A DNA stretch of 64,000 bases from Limanda limanda. Lineage: Eukaryota; Chordata; Actinopteri; Pleuronectiformes; Pleuronectidae. This document shows, in pieces, positions 49,222 through 63,400 of this stretch. The stretch's first letter is position 1, and every line of letters begins with the position of its first letter. The stretch lies in the NCBI RefSeq assembly GCF_963576545.1, contig NW_026870563.1, forward strand, positions 558,001-622,000. Direction: 5' to 3'. Under the pieces are notes generated by a model. That model had not been told where the DNA came from, made no database searches, and saw nothing but the letters and a program-made list of their open reading frames with translations. Made by a program: the position numbers and the translations under genes.

Positions 49222-51860
49222 ACCATCCTTGAGCTTCTCCGACTTTCGGAAGGGTTAGGGTTAGGGTTAGGGATGAAAGCACATAGGAGAAAGAGATATT
49301 CTTGAATAACTTTTTTTGTGAAGGTCGGAGAGACTTGCAAGTAGGCTCTACCCGAACTAAATGGGGTAGCGCGCATCGATCGGTACCATCCTTGAGCTTC
49401 TCCGACTTTCGGAAGGGTTAGGGTTAGGGTTAGGGATGAAAGCGCATAGGAGAAAGAGATATTCTTGAATAACTTTTTTTGTGAAGGTCGGAGAGACTTG
49501 GAAAGTGGTTGCATCTGGACTAATTTGGGTCCTGCGGATCGATTGGTACCATCCCCGAGCTTGTACGACCTTCGGAAGAGGTCGACCGACGAAATTCCCC
49601 CAAATCTGAGGAGATATTCTTGAATAACTTTTTTTGTGAAGGTCGGAGAGACTTGCAAGTAGGCTCTACCCCCACTAAATGGGGTAGCGCGCATCGATCG
49701 GTACCATCCTTGAGCTTCTCCGACTTTCGGAAGGGTTAGGGTTAGGGTTAGGGATGAAAGCACATAGGAGAAAGAGATATTCTTGAATAACTTTTTTTGT
49801 GAAGGTCGGAGAGACTTGCAAGTAGGCTCTACCCCCACTAAATGGGGTAACGCGCATCGATCGGTACCATCCTTGAGCTTCTCCGACTTTCGGAAGGGTT
49901 AGGGTTAGGGTTAGGGATGAAAGCACATAGGAGAAAGAGATATTCTTGAATAACTTTTTTTGTGAAGGTCGGAGAGACTTGGAAAGTGGTTGCATCTGGA
50001 CTAATTTGGGTCCTGCGGATCGATTGGTACCATCCCCGAGCTTGTACGACCTTCGGAAGAGGTCGACCGACGAAATTCCCCCAAATCTGAGGAGATATTC
50101 TTGAATAACTTTTTTTGTGAAGGTCGGAGAGACTTGCAAGTATCCTCTACCCCCACTAAATGGGGTAGCGCGCATCGATCGGTACCATCCTTGAGCTTCT
50201 CCGACTTTCGGAAGGGTTAGGGTTAGGGTTAGGGATGAAAGCACATAGGAGAAAGAGATATTCTTGAATAACTTTTTTTGTGAAGGTCGGACAGACTTGG
50301 AAAGTGGTTGCATCTGGACTAATTTGGGTCCTGCGGATCGATTGGTACCATCCCCGAGCTTGTACGACCTTCGGAAGAGGTCGACCGACGAAATTCCCCC
50401 AAATCTGAGGAGATATTCTTGAATAACTTTTTTTGTGAAGGTCGGAGAGACTTGCAAGTAGGCTCTACCCCCACTAAATGGGGTAGCGCGCATCGATCGG
50501 TACCATCCTTGAGCTTCTCCGACTTTTGGAAGGGTTAGGGTTAGGGTTAGGGATGAAAGCACATAGGAGAAAGAGATATTCTTGAATAACTTTTTTTGTG
50601 AAGTTTGGAGAGACTTGCAAGTAGGCTCTACCCCCACTAAATGGGGTAGCGCGCATTGATCGGTACCATCCTTGAGCTTCTCCGACTTTCGGAAGGGTTA
50701 GGGTTAGGGTTAGGGATGAAAGCACATAGGAGAAAGAGATATTCTTGAATAACTTTTTTTGTGAAGGTCGGAGAGACTTGTAAAGTGGTTGCATCTGGAC
50801 TAATTTGGGTCCTGCGGATCGATTGGTACCATCCCCGAGCTTGTACGACCTTCGGAAGAGGTCGACCGACGAAATTCCCCCAAATCTGAGGAGATATTCT
50901 TGAATAACTTTTTTTGTGAAGGTCGGAGAGACTTGCAAGTAGGCTCTACCCCCACTAAATGGGGTAGCGCGCATCGATCGGTACCATCCTTGAGCTTCTC
51001 CGACTTTCGGAAGGGTTAGGGTTAGGGTTAGGGATGAAAGCACATAGGAGAAAGAGATATTCTTGAATAACTTTTTTTGTGAAGGTCGGAGAGACTTGGA
51101 AAGTGGTTGCATCTGGACTAATTTGGGTCCTGCGGATCGATTGGTACCATCCCCGAGCTTGTACGACCTTCGGAAGAGGTCGACCGACGAAATTCCCCCA
51201 AATCTGAGGAGATATTCTTGAATAACTTTTTTTGTGAAGGTCGGAGAGACTTGCAAGTAGGCTCTACCCCCACTAAATGGGGTTGCGCGCATCGATCAGT
51301 ACCATCCTTGAGCTTATCCGACTTTCGGAAGGGTTAGGGTTAGGGTTAGGGATGAAAGCACATAGGAGAAAGAGATATTCTTGAATAACTTTTTTTGTGA
51401 AGGTCGGAGAGACTTGCAAGTAGGCTCTACCCCCACTAAATGGGGTAGCGCGCATCGATCGGTACCATCCTTGAGCTTCTCCGACTTTCGGAAGGGTTAG
51501 GGTTAGGGTTAGGGATGAAAGCACATAGGAGAAAGAGATATTCTTGAATAACTTTTTTTGTGAAGGTCGGAGAGACTTGCAAGTAGGCTCTACCCCCACT
51601 AAATGGGGTTGCGCGCATCGATCGGTACCATCTTTGAGCTTCTCCGACTTTCGGAAGGGTTAGGGTTAGGGTTAGGGATGAAAGCACATAGGAGAAAGAG
51701 ATATTCTTGAATAACTTTTTTTGTGAAGGTCGGAGAGACTTGCAAGTAGGCTCTACCCCCACTAAATGGGGTAGCGCGCATCGATCGGTACCATCCTTGA
51801 GCTTCTCCGACTTTCGGAAGGGTTAGGGTTAGGGTTAGGGATGAAAGCACATAGGAGAAA
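49222..51860 (+). repeat. Partial copy of the long higher-order repeat
   Basis: Units here match 44748-47217 at an offset of 4474 bp, then 4480 after one hexamer difference. They include an ACCCGAACT unit at the start and TCGGACAGAC at 50287. One extra alpha unit (about 51627) shifts the final part to an offset of 4643. This copy lacks the T9 and GCGAGCATAG segments, so it is truncated at its left side. Confidence 0.78.
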
Positions 51861-54800
51861 GAGATATTCTTGAATAACTTTTTTTGTGAAGGTCGGAGAG
51901 ACTTGCAAGTAGGCTCTACCCGAACTAAATGGGGTAGCGCGCATCGATCGGTACCATCCTTGAGCTTCTCCGACTTTCGGAAGGGTTAGGGTTAGGGTTA
52001 GGGATGAAAGCGCATAGGAGAAAGAGATATTCTTGAATAACTTTTTTTGTGAAGGTCGGAAAGACTTGGAAAGTGGTTGCATCTGGACTAATTTGGGTCC
52101 TGCGGATCGATTGGTACCATCCCCGAGCTTGTACGACCTTCGGAAGAGGTCGACCGACGAAATTCCCCCAAATCTGAGGAGATATTCTTGAATAACTTTT
52201 TTTGTGAAGGTCGGAGAGACTTGCAAGTAGGCTCTACCCCCACTAAATGGGGTAGCGCGCATCGATCGGTACCATCTTTGAGCTTCTCCGACTTTCGGAA
52301 GGGTTAGGGTTAGGGTTAGGGATGAAAGCACATAGGAGAAAGAGATATTCTTGAATAACTTTTTTTGTGAAGGTCGGAGAGACTTGCAAGTAGGCTCTAC
52401 CCCCACTAAATGGGGTAGCGCGCATCGATCGGTACCATCCTTGAGCTTCTCCGACTTTCGGAAGGGTTAGGGTTAGGGTTAGGGATGAAAGCACATAGGA
52501 GAAAGAGATATTCTTAAATAACTTTTTTTGTGAAGGTCGGAGAGACTTGGAAAGTGGTTGCATCTGGACTAATTTGGGTCCTGCGGATCGATTGGTACCA
52601 TCCCCGAGCTTGTACGACCTTCGGAAGAGGTCGACCGACGAAATTCCCCCAAATCTGAGGAGATATTCTTGAATAACTTTTTTTGTGAAGGTCGGAGAGA
52701 CTTGCAAGTAGGCTCTACCCCCACTAAATGGGGTTGCGCGCATCGATCGGTACCATCCTTGAGCTTCTCCGACTTTCGGAAGGGTTAGGGTTAGGGTTAG
52801 GGATGAAAGCACATAGGAGAAAGAGATATTCTTGAATAACTTTTTTTTTGAAGGTCGGAGAGACTTGCAAGTAGGCTCTACCCCCACTAAATGGGGTAGC
52901 GCGCATCGATCGGTACCATCCTTGAGCTTCTCCGACTTTCGGAAGGGTTAGGGTTAGGGTTAGGGATGAAAGCACATAGGAGAAAGAGATATTCTTGAAT
53001 AACTTTTTTTGTGAAGGTCGGAGAGACTTGCAAGTAGGCTCTACCCGAACTAAATGGGGTAGCGCGCATCGATCGGTACCATCCTTGAGCTTCTCCGACT
53101 TTCGGAAGGGTTAGGGTTAGGGTTAGGGATGAAAGCACATAGGAGAAAGAGATATTCTTGAATAACTTTTTTTGTGAAGGTCGGAGAGACTTGAAAAGTG
53201 GTTGCATCTGGACTAATTTGGGTCCTGCGGATCGATTGGTACCATCCCCGAGCTTGTACGACCTTCGGAAGAGGTCGACCGACGAAATTCCCCCAAATCT
53301 GAGGAGATATTCTTGAATAACTTTTTTTGTGAAGGTCGGAGAGACTTGCAAGTAGGCTCTACCCCCACTAAATGGGGTAGCGCGCATCGATCGGTACCAT
53401 CCTTGAGCTTCTCCGACTTTCGGAAGGGTTAGGGTTAGGGTTAGGGATGAAAGCACATAGGAGAAAGAGATATTCTTGAATAACTTTTTTTGTGAAGGTC
53501 GGAGAGACTTGAAAAGTGGTTGCATCTGGACTAATTTGGGTCCTGCGGATCGATTGGTACCATCCCCGAGCTTGTACGACCTTCGGAAGAGGTCGACCGA
53601 CGAAATTCCCCCAAATCTGAGGAGATATTCTTGAATAACTTTTTTTGTGAAGGTCGGAGAGACTTGCAAGTAGGCTCTACCCCCACTAAATGGGGTTGCG
53701 CGCATCGATCAGTACCATCCTTGAGCTTCTCCGACTTTCGGAAGGGTTAGGGTTAGGGATGAAAGCACATAGGAGAAAGAGATATTCTTGAATAACTTTT
53801 TTTGTGAAGGTCGGAGAGACTTGCAAGTAGGCTTTACCCCCACTAAATGGGGTAGCGCGCATCGATCGGTACTATCCTTGAGCTTCTCCGACTTTCGGAA
53901 GGGTTAGGGTTAGGGTTAGGGATGAAAGCACATAGGAGAAAGAGATATTCTTGAATAACTTTTTTTGTGAAGGTCGGAGAGACTTGGAAAGTGGTTGCAT
54001 CTGGACTAATTTGGGTCCTGCGGATCGATTGGTACCATCCCCGAGCTTGTACGACCTTCGGAAGAGGTCGACCGACGAAATTCCCCCAAATCTGAGGAGA
54101 TATTCTTGAATAACTTTTTTTGTGAAGGTCGGAGAGACTTGCAAGTAGGCTCTACCCCCACTAAATGGGGTTGCGCGCATCGATCGGTACCATCCTTGAG
54201 CTTCTCCGACTTTCGGAAGGGTTAGGGTTAGGGTTAGGGATGAAAGCACATAGGAGAAAGAGATATTCTTGAATAACTTTTTTTGTGAAGGTCGGAGAGA
54301 CTTGCAAGTAGGCTCTACCCCCACTAAATGGGGTAGCGCGCATCGATCGGTACCATCCTTGAGCTTCTCCGACTTTCGGAAGGGTTAGGGTTAGGGTTAG
54401 GGATGAAAGCACATAGGAGAAAGAGATATTCTTGAATAACTTTTTTTGTGAAAGTCGGAGAGACTTGCAAGTAGGCTCTACCCGAACTAAATGGGGTAGC
54501 GCGCATCGATCGGTACCATCCTTGAGCTTCTCCGACTTTCGGAAGGGTTAGGGTTAGGGTTAGGGATGAAAGCACATAGGAGAAAGAGATATTCTTGAAT
54601 AACTTTTTTTGTGAAGGTCGGAGAGACTTGAAAAGTGGTTGCATCTGGACTAATTTGGGTCCTGCGGATCGATTGGTACCATCCCCGAGCTTGTACGACC
54701 TTCGGAAGAGGTCGACCGACGAAATTCCCCCAAATCTGAGGAGATATTCTTGAATAACTTTTTTTGTGAAGGTCGGAGAGACTTGCAAGTAGGCTCTACC

Positions 54801-57800
54801 CCCACTAAATGGGGTAGCGAGCATAGATCGGTACCATCCTTGAGCTTCTCCGACTTTCGGAAGGGTTAGGGTTAGGGTTAGGGATGAAAGCACATAGGAG
54901 AAAGAGATATTCTTGAATAACTTTTTTTGTGAAGGTCGGAGAGACTTGCAAGTAGGCTCTACCCCCACTAAATGGGGTAGCGCACATCGATCGGTACCAT
55001 CCTTGAGCTTCTCCGACTTTCGGAAGGGTTAGGGTTAGGGTTAGGGATGAAAGCACATAGGAGAAAGAGATATTCTTGAATAACTTTTTTTGTGAAGGTC
55101 GGAGAGACTTGGAAAGTGGTTGCATCTGGACTAATTTGGGTCCTGCAGATCGATTGGTACCATCCCCGAGCTTGTACGACCTTCGGAAGAGGTCGACCGA
55201 CGAAATTCCCCCAAATCTGAGGAGATATTCTTGAATAACTTTTTTTGTGAAGGTCGGAGAGACTTGCAAGTATCCTCTACCCCCACTAAATGGGGTAGCG
55301 CGCATCGATCGGTACCATCCTTGAGCTTCTCCGACTTTCGGAAGGGTTAGGGTTAGGGTTAGGGATGAAAGCACATAGGAGAAAGAGATATTCTTGAATA
55401 ACTTTTTTTGTGAAGGTCGGACAGACTTGGAAAGTGGTTGCATCTGGACTAATTTGGGTCCTGCAGATCGATTGGTACCATCCCCGAGCTTGTACGACCT
55501 TCGGAAGAGGTCGACCGACGAAATTCCCCCAAATCTGAGGAGATATTCTTGAATAACTTTTTTTGTGAAGGTCGGAGAGACTTGCAAGTAGGCTCTACCC
55601 CCACTAAATGGGGTAGCCCGCATCGATCGGTACCATCCTTGAGCTTCTCCGACTTTCGGAAGGGTTAGGGTTAGGGATGAAAGCACATAGGAGAAAGAGA
55701 TATTCTTGAATAACTTTTTTTGTGAAGGTCGGAGAGACTTGCAAGTAGGCTCTACCCCCACTAAATGGGGTAGCGCGCATTGATCGGTACCATCGTTGAG
55801 CTTCTCCGACTTTCGGAAGGGTTAGGGTTAGGGTTAGGGATGAAAGCACATAGGAGAAAGAGATATTCTTGAATAACTTTTTTTGTGAAGGTCGGAGAGA
55901 CTTGGAAAGTGGTTGCATCTGGACTAATTTGGGTCCTGCGGATCGATTGGTACCATCCCCGAGCTTGTACGACCTTCGGAAGAGGTCGACCGACGAAATT
56001 CCCCCAAATCTGAGGAGATATTCTTGAATAACTTTTTTTGTGAAGGTCGGAGAGACTTGCAAGTAGGCTCTACCCCCACTAAATGGGGTAGCGCGCATCG
56101 ATCGGTACCATCCTTGAGCTTCTCCGACTTTCGGAAGGGTTAGGGTTAGGGTTAGGGATGAAAGCACATAGGAGAAAGAGATATTCTTGAATAACTTTTT
56201 TTGTGAAGGTCGGAGAGACTTGGAAAGTGGTTGCATCTGGACTAATTTGGGTCCTGCGGATCGATTGGTACCATCCCCGAGCTTGTACGACCTTCGAAAG
56301 AGGTCGACCGACGAAATTCCCCCAAATCTGAGGAGATATTCTTGAATAACTTTTTTTGTGAAGGTCGGAGAGACTTGCAAGTAGGCTCTACCCCCACTAA
56401 ATGGGGTTGCGCGCATCGATCAGTACTATCCTTGAGCTTCTCCGACTTTCGGAAGGGTTAGGGTTAGGGTTAGGGATGAAAGCACATAGGAGAAAGAGAT
56501 ATTCTTGAATAACTTTTTTTGTGAAGGTCGGAGAGACTTGCAAGTAGGCTCTACCCCCACTAAATGGGGTTGCGCGCATCGATCGGTACCATCCTTGAGC
56601 TTCTCCGACTTTCGGAAGGGTTAGGGTTAGGGTTAGGGATGAAAGCACATAGGAGAAAGAGATATTCTTGAATAACTTTTTTTGTGAAGGTCGGAGAGAC
56701 TTGCAAGTAGGCTCTACCCCCACTAAATGGGGTAGCGCGCATCGATCGGTACCATCCTTGAGCTTCTCCGACTTTCGGAAGGGTTAGGGTTAGGGTTAGG
56801 GATGAAAGCACATAGGAGAAAGAGATATTCTTGAATAACTTTTTTTGTGAAGGTCGGAGAGACTTGCAAGTAGGCTCTACCCGAACTAAATGGGGTAGCG
56901 CGCATCGATCGGTACCATCCTTGAGCTTCTCCGACTTTCGGAAGGGTTAGGGTTAGGGTTAGGGATGAAAGCGCATAGGAGAAAGAGATATTCTTGAATA
57001 ACTTTTTTTGTGAAGGTCGGAGAGACTTGGAAAGTGGTTGCATCTGGACTAATTTGGGTCCTGCGGATCGATTGGTACCATCCCCGAGCTTGTACGACCT
57101 TCGGAAGAGGTCGACCGACGAAATTCCCCCAAATCTGAGGAGATATTCTTGAATAACTTTTTTTGTGAAGGTCGGAGAGACTTGCAAGTAGGCTCTACCC
57201 CCACTAAATGGGGTAGCGCGCATCGATCGGTACCATCCTTGAGCTTCTCCGACTTTCGGAAGGGTTAGGGTTAGGGTTAGGGATGAAAGCACATAGGAGA
57301 AAGAGATATTCTTGAATAACTTTTTTTGTGAAGGTCGGAGAGACTTGCAAGTAGGCTCTACCCCCACTAAATGGGGTAGCGCGCATCGATCGGTACCATC
57401 CTTGAGCTTCTCCGACTTTCGGAAGGGTTAGGGTTAGGGTTAGGGATGAAAGCACATAGGAGAAAGAGATATTCTTGAATAACTTTTTTTGTGAAGGTCG
57501 GAGAGACTTGGAAAGTGGTTGCATCTGGACTAATTTGGGTCCTGCGGATCGATTGGTACCATCCCCGAGCTTGTACGACCTTCGGAAGAGGTCGACCGAC
57601 GAAATTCCCCCAAATCTGAGGAGATATTCTTGAATAACTTTTTTTGTGAAGGTCGGAGAGACTTGCAAGTATCCTCTACCCCCACTAAATGGGGTAGCGC
57701 GCATCGATCGGTACCATCCTTGAGCTTCTCCGACTTTCGGAAGGGTTAGGGTTAGGGATGAAAGCACATAGGAGAAAGAGATATTCTTGAATAACTTTTT

Positions 57801-59546
57801 TTGTGAAGGTCGGAGAGACTTGCAAGTAGGCTCTACCCCCACTAAATGGGGTAGCGCGCATCGATCGGTACCATCCTTGAGCTTCTCCGACTTTCGGAAG
57901 GGTTAGGGTTAGGGTTAGGGATGAAAGCACATAGGAGAAAGAGATATTCTTGAATAACTTTTTTTGTGAAGGTCGGAGAGACTTGCAAGTAGGCTCTACC
58001 CGAACTAAATGGGGTAGCGCGCATCGATCGGTACCATCCTTGAGCTTCTCCGACTTTCGGAAGGGTTAGGGTTAGGGTTAGGGATGAAAGCGCATAGGAG
58101 AAAGAGATATTCTTGAATAACTTTTTTTGTGAAGGTCGGAGAGACTTGGAAAGTGGTTGCATCTGGACTAATTTGGGTCCTGCGGATCGATTGGTACCAT
58201 CCCCGAGCTTGTACGACCTTCGGAAGAGGTCGACCGACGAAATTCCCCCAAATCTGAGGAGATATTCTTGAATAACTTTTTTTGTGAAGGTCGGAGAGAC
58301 TTGCAAGTAGGCTCTACCCCCACTAAATGGGGTAGCGCGCATCGATCGGTACCATCCTTGAGCTTCTCCGACTTTCGGAAGGGTTAGGGTTAGGGTTAGG
58401 GATGAAAGCACATAGGAGAAAGAGATATTCTTGAATAACTTTTTTTGTGAAGGTCGGAGAGACTTGCAAGTAGGCTCTACCCCCACTAAATGGGGTAGCG
58501 CGCATCGATCGGTACCATCCTTGAGCTTCTCCGACTTTCGGAAGGGTTAGGGTTAGGGTTAGGGATGAAAGCACATAGGAGAAAGAGATATTCTTGAATA
58601 ACTTTTTTTGTGAAGGTCGGAGAGACTTGCAAGTAGGCTCTACCCCCACTAAATGGGGTAGCGCGCATCGATCGGTACCATCCTTGAGCTTCTCCGACTT
58701 TCGGAAGGGTTAGGGTTAGGGTTAGGGATGAAAGCACATAGGAGAAAGAGATATTCTTGAATAACTTTTTTTGTGAAGGTCGGAGAGACTTGCAAGTAGG
58801 CTCTACCCGAACTAAATGGGGTAGCGCGCATCGATCGGTACCATCCTTGAGCTTCTCCGACTTTCGGAAGGGTTAGGGTTAGGGTTAGGGATGAAAGCGC
58901 ATAGGAGAAAGAGATATTCTTGAATAACTTTTTTTGTGAAGGTCGGAAAGACTTGGAAAGTGGTTGCATCTGGACTAATTTGGGTCCTGCGGATCGATTG
59001 GTACTATCCCCGAGCTTGTACGACCTTCGGAAGAGGTCGACCGACGAAATTCCCCCAAATCTGAGGAGATATTCTTGAATAACTTTTTTTGTGAAGGTCG
59101 GAGAGACTTGCAAGTAGGCTCTACCCCCACTAAATGGGGTAGCGCGCATCGATCGGTACCATCTTTGAGCTTCTCCGACTTTCGGAAGGGTTAGGGTTAG
59201 GGTTAGGGATGAAAGCACATAGGAGAAAGAGATATTCTTGAATAACTTTTTTTGTGAAGGTCGGAGAGACTTGCAAGTAGGCTCTACCCCCACTAAATGG
59301 GGTAGCGCGCATCGATCGGTACCATCCTTGAGCTTCTCCGACTTTCGGAAGGGTTAGGGTTAGGGTTAGGGATGAAAGCACATAGGAGAAAGAGATATTC
59401 TTGAATAACTTTTTTTGTGAAGGTCGGAGAGACTTGGAAAGTGGTTGCATCTGGACTAATTTGGGTCCTGCGGATCGATTGGTACCATCCCCGAGCTTGT
59501 ACGACCTTCGGAAGAGGTCGACCGACGAAATTCCCCCAAATCTGAG
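51861..59546 (+). repeat. Long higher-order repeat copy with nested duplications
   Basis: From about 52434 to 57869 this matches 42824-48265 (offset 9610, then 9604). From 51861 it also matches the last copy beginning at 59547 (offset 7686, then 7692). It contains T9 at 52841, GCGAGCATAG at 54817 and TCGGACAGAC at 55417. Its right part is expanded: the set of an ACCCGAACT unit followed by an AAAGCGCATA head recurs at 56751, 57870 and 58677, at spacings of 1119 and 807 bp. Short heads are at 53714, 55632 and 57713. Confidence 0.85.
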
Positions 59547-60437
59547 GAGATATTCTTGAATAACTTTTTTTGTGAAGGTCGGAGAGACTTGCAAGTAGGC
59601 TCTACCCGAACTAAATGGGGTAGCGCGCATCGATCGGTACCATCCTTGAGCTTCTCCGACTTTCGGAAGGGTTAGGGTTAGGGTTAGGGATGAAAGCGCA
59701 TAGGAGAAAGAGATATTCTTGAATAACTTTTTTTGTGAAGGTCGGAAAGACTTGGAAAGTGGTTGCATCTGGACTAATTTGGGTCCTGCGGATCGATTGG
59801 TACTATCCCCGAGCTTGTACGACCTTCGGAAGAGGTCGACCGACGAAATTCCCCCAAATCTGAGGAGATATTCTTGAATAACTTTTTTTGTGAAGGTCGG
59901 AGAGACTTGCAAGTAGGCTCTACCCCCACTAAATGGGGTAGCGCGCATCGATCGGTACCATCTTTGAGCTTCTCCGACTTTCGGAAGGGTTAGGGTTAGG
60001 GTTAGGGATGAAAGCACATAGGAGAAAGAGATATTCTTGAATAACTTTTTTTGTGAAGGTCGGAGAGACTTGCAAGTAGGCTCTACCCCCACTAAATGGG
60101 GTAGCGCGCATCGATCGGTACCATCCTTGAGCTTCTCCGACTTTCGGAAGGGTTAGGGTTAGGGTTAGGGATGAAAGCACATAGGAGAAAGAGATATTCT
60201 TGAATAACTTTTTTTGTGAAGGTCGGAGAGACTTGGAAAGTGGTTGCATCTGGACTAATTTGGGTCCTGCGGATCGATTGGTACCATCCCCGAGCTTGTA
60301 CGACCTTCGGAAGAGGTCGACCGACGAAATTCCCCCAAATCTGAGGAGATATTCTTGAATAACTTTTTTTGTGAAGGTCGGAGAGACTTGCAAGTAGGCT
60401 CTACCCCCACTAAATGGGGTTGCGCGCATCGATCGGT
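58840..60437 (+). repeat. 799-bp tandem duplication, two copies
   Basis: Five units at 58840-59638 are repeated at 59639-60437. Shared rare markers are AAAGCGCATA heads, GGTACTATCCCC at about 59001 and 59800, and CCATCTTTGAG heads at 59158 and 59957. In the unit at 59484 a beta head is followed by an ACCCGAACT tail. That combination occurs nowhere else in the window and marks the duplication joint. The equivalent region near 51953-52751 has a single copy. Confidence 0.87.
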
Positions 60438-63400
60438 ACCATCCTTGAGCTTCTCCGACTTTCGGAAGGGTTAGGGTTAGGGTTAGGGATGAAAGCACAT
60501 AGGAGAAAGAGATATTCTTGAATAACTTTTTTTTTGAAGGTCGGAGAGACTTGCAAGTAGGCTCTACCCCCACTAAATGGGGTAGCGCGCATCGATCGGT
60601 ACCATCCTTGAGCTTCTCCGACTTTCGGAAGGGTTAGGGTTAGGGTTAGGGATGAAAGCACATAGGAGAAAGAGATATTCTTGAATAACTTTTTTTGTGA
60701 AGGTCGGAGAGACTTGCAAGTAGGCTCTACCCGAACTAAATGGGGTAGCGCGCATCGATCGGTACCATCCTTGAGCTTCTCCGACTTTCGGAAGGGTTAG
60801 GGTTAGGGTTAGGGATGAAAGCACATAGGAGAAAGAGATATTCTTGAATAACTTTTTTTGTGAAGGTCGGAGAGACTTGAAAAGTGGTTGCATCTGGACT
60901 AATTTGGGTCCTGCGGATCGATTGGTACCATCCCCGAGCTTGTACGACCTTCGGAAGAGGTCGACCGACGAAATTCCCCCAAATCTGAGGAGATATTCTT
61001 GAATAACTTTTTTTGTGAAGGTCGGAGAGACTTGCAAGTAGGCTCTACCCCCACTAAATGGGGTAGCGCGCATCGATCGGTACCATCCTTGAGCTTCTCC
61101 GACTTTCGGAAGGGTTAGGGTTAGGGTTAGGGATGAAAGCACATAGGAGAAAGAGATATTCTTGAATAACTTTTTTTGTGAAGGTCGGAGAGACTTGAAA
61201 AGTGGTTGCATCTGGACTAATTTGGGTCCTGCGGATCGATTGGTACCATCCCCGAGCTTGTACGACCTTCGGAAGAGGTCGACCGACGAAATTCCCCCAA
61301 ATCTGAGGAGATATTCTTGAATAACTTTTTTTGTGAAGGTCGGAGAGACTTGCAAGTAGGCTCTACCCCCACTAAATGGGGTTGCGCGCATCGATCAGTA
61401 CCATCGTTGAGCTTCTCCGACTTTCGGAAGGGTTAGGGTTAGGGTTAGGGATGAAAGCACATAGGAGAAAGAGATATTCTTGAATAACTTTTTTTGTGAA
61501 GGTCGGAGAGACTTGCAAGTAGGCTTTACCCCCACTAAATGGGGTAGCGCGCATCGATCGGTACTATCCTTGAGCTTCTCCGACTTTCGGAAGGGTTAGG
61601 GTTAGGGTTAGGGATGAAAGCACATAGGAGAAAGAGATATTCTTGAATAACTTTTTTTGTGAAGGTCGGAGAGACTTGGAAAGTGGTTGCATCTGGACTA
61701 ATTTGGGTCCTGCGGATCGATTGGTACCATCCCCGAGCTTGTACGACCTTCGGAAGAGGTCGACCGACGAAATTCCCCCAAATCTGAGGAGATATTCTTG
61801 AATAACTTTTTTTGTGAAGGTCGGAGAGACTTGCAAGTAGGCTCTACCCCCACTAAATGGGGTTGCGCGCATCGATCGGTACCATCCTTGAGCTTCTCCG
61901 ACTTTCGGAAGGGTTAGGGTTAGGGTTAGGGATGAAAGCACATAGGAGAAAGAGATATTCTTGAATAACTTTTTTTGTGAAGGTCGGAGAGACTTGCAAG
62001 TAGGCTCTACCCCCACTAAATGGGGTAGCGCGCATCGATCGGTACCATCCTTGAGCTTCTCCGACTTTCGGAAGGGTTAGGGTTAGGGTTAGGGATGAAA
62101 GCACATAGGAGAAAGAGATATTCTTGAATAACTTTTTTTGTGAAAGTCGGAGAGACTTGCAAGTAGGCTCTACCCGAACTAAATGGGGTAGCGCGCATCG
62201 ATCGGTACCATCCTTGAGCTTCTCCGACTTTCGGAAGGGTTAGGGTTAGGGTTAGGGATGAAAGCACATAGGAGAAAGAGATATTCTTGAATAACTTTTT
62301 TTGTGAAGGTCGGAGAGACTTGAAAAGTGGTTGCATCTGGACTAATTTGGGTCCTGCGGATCGATTGGTACCATCCCCGAGCTTGTACGACCTTCGGAAG
62401 AGGTCGACCGACGAAATTCCCCCAAATCTGAGGAGATATTCTTGAATAACTTTTTTTGTGAAGGTCGGAGAGACTTGCAAGTAGGCTCTACCCCCACTAA
62501 ATGGGGTAGCGAGCATAGATCGGTACCATCCTTGAGCTTCTCCGACTTTCGGAAGGGTTAGGGTTAGGGTTAGGGATGAAAGCACATAGGAGAAAGAGAT
62601 ATTCTTGAATAACTTTTTTTGTGAAGGTCGGAGAGACTTGCAAGTAGGCTCTACCCCCACTAAATGGGGTAGCGCACATCGATCGGTACCATCCTTGAGC
62701 TTCTCCGACTTTCGGAAGGGTTAGGGTTAGGGTTAGGGATGAAAGCACATAGGAGAAAGAGATATTCTTGAATAACTTTTTTTGTGAAGGTCGGAGAGAC
62801 TTGGAAAGTGGTTGCATCTGGACTAATTTGGGTCCTGCAGATCGATTGGTACCATCCCCGAGCTTGTACGACCTTCGGAAGAGGTCGACCGACGAAATTC
62901 CCCCAAATCTGAGGAGATATTCTTGAATAACTTTTTTTGTGAAGGTCGGAGAGACTTGCAAGTATCCTCTACCCCCACTAAATGGGGTAGCGCGCATCGA
63001 TCGGTACCATCCTTGAGCTTCTCCGACTTTCGGAAGGGTTAGGGTTAGGGTTAGGGATGAAAGCACATAGGAGAAAGAGATATTCTTGAATAACTTTTTT
63101 TGTGAAGGTCGGACAGACTTGGAAAGTGGTTGCATCTGGACTAATTTGGGTCCTGCAGATCGATTGGTACCATCCCCGAGCTTGTACGACCTTCGGAAGA
63201 GGTCGACCGACGAAATTCCCCCAAATCTGAGGAGATATTCTTGAATAACTTTTTTTGTGAAGGTCGGAGAGACTTGCAAGTAGGCTCTACCCCCACTAAA
63301 TGGGGTAGCCCGCATCGATCGGTACCATCCTTGAGCTTCTCCGACTTTCGGAAGGGTTAGGGTTAGGGATGAAAGCACATAGGAGAAAGAGATATTCTTG

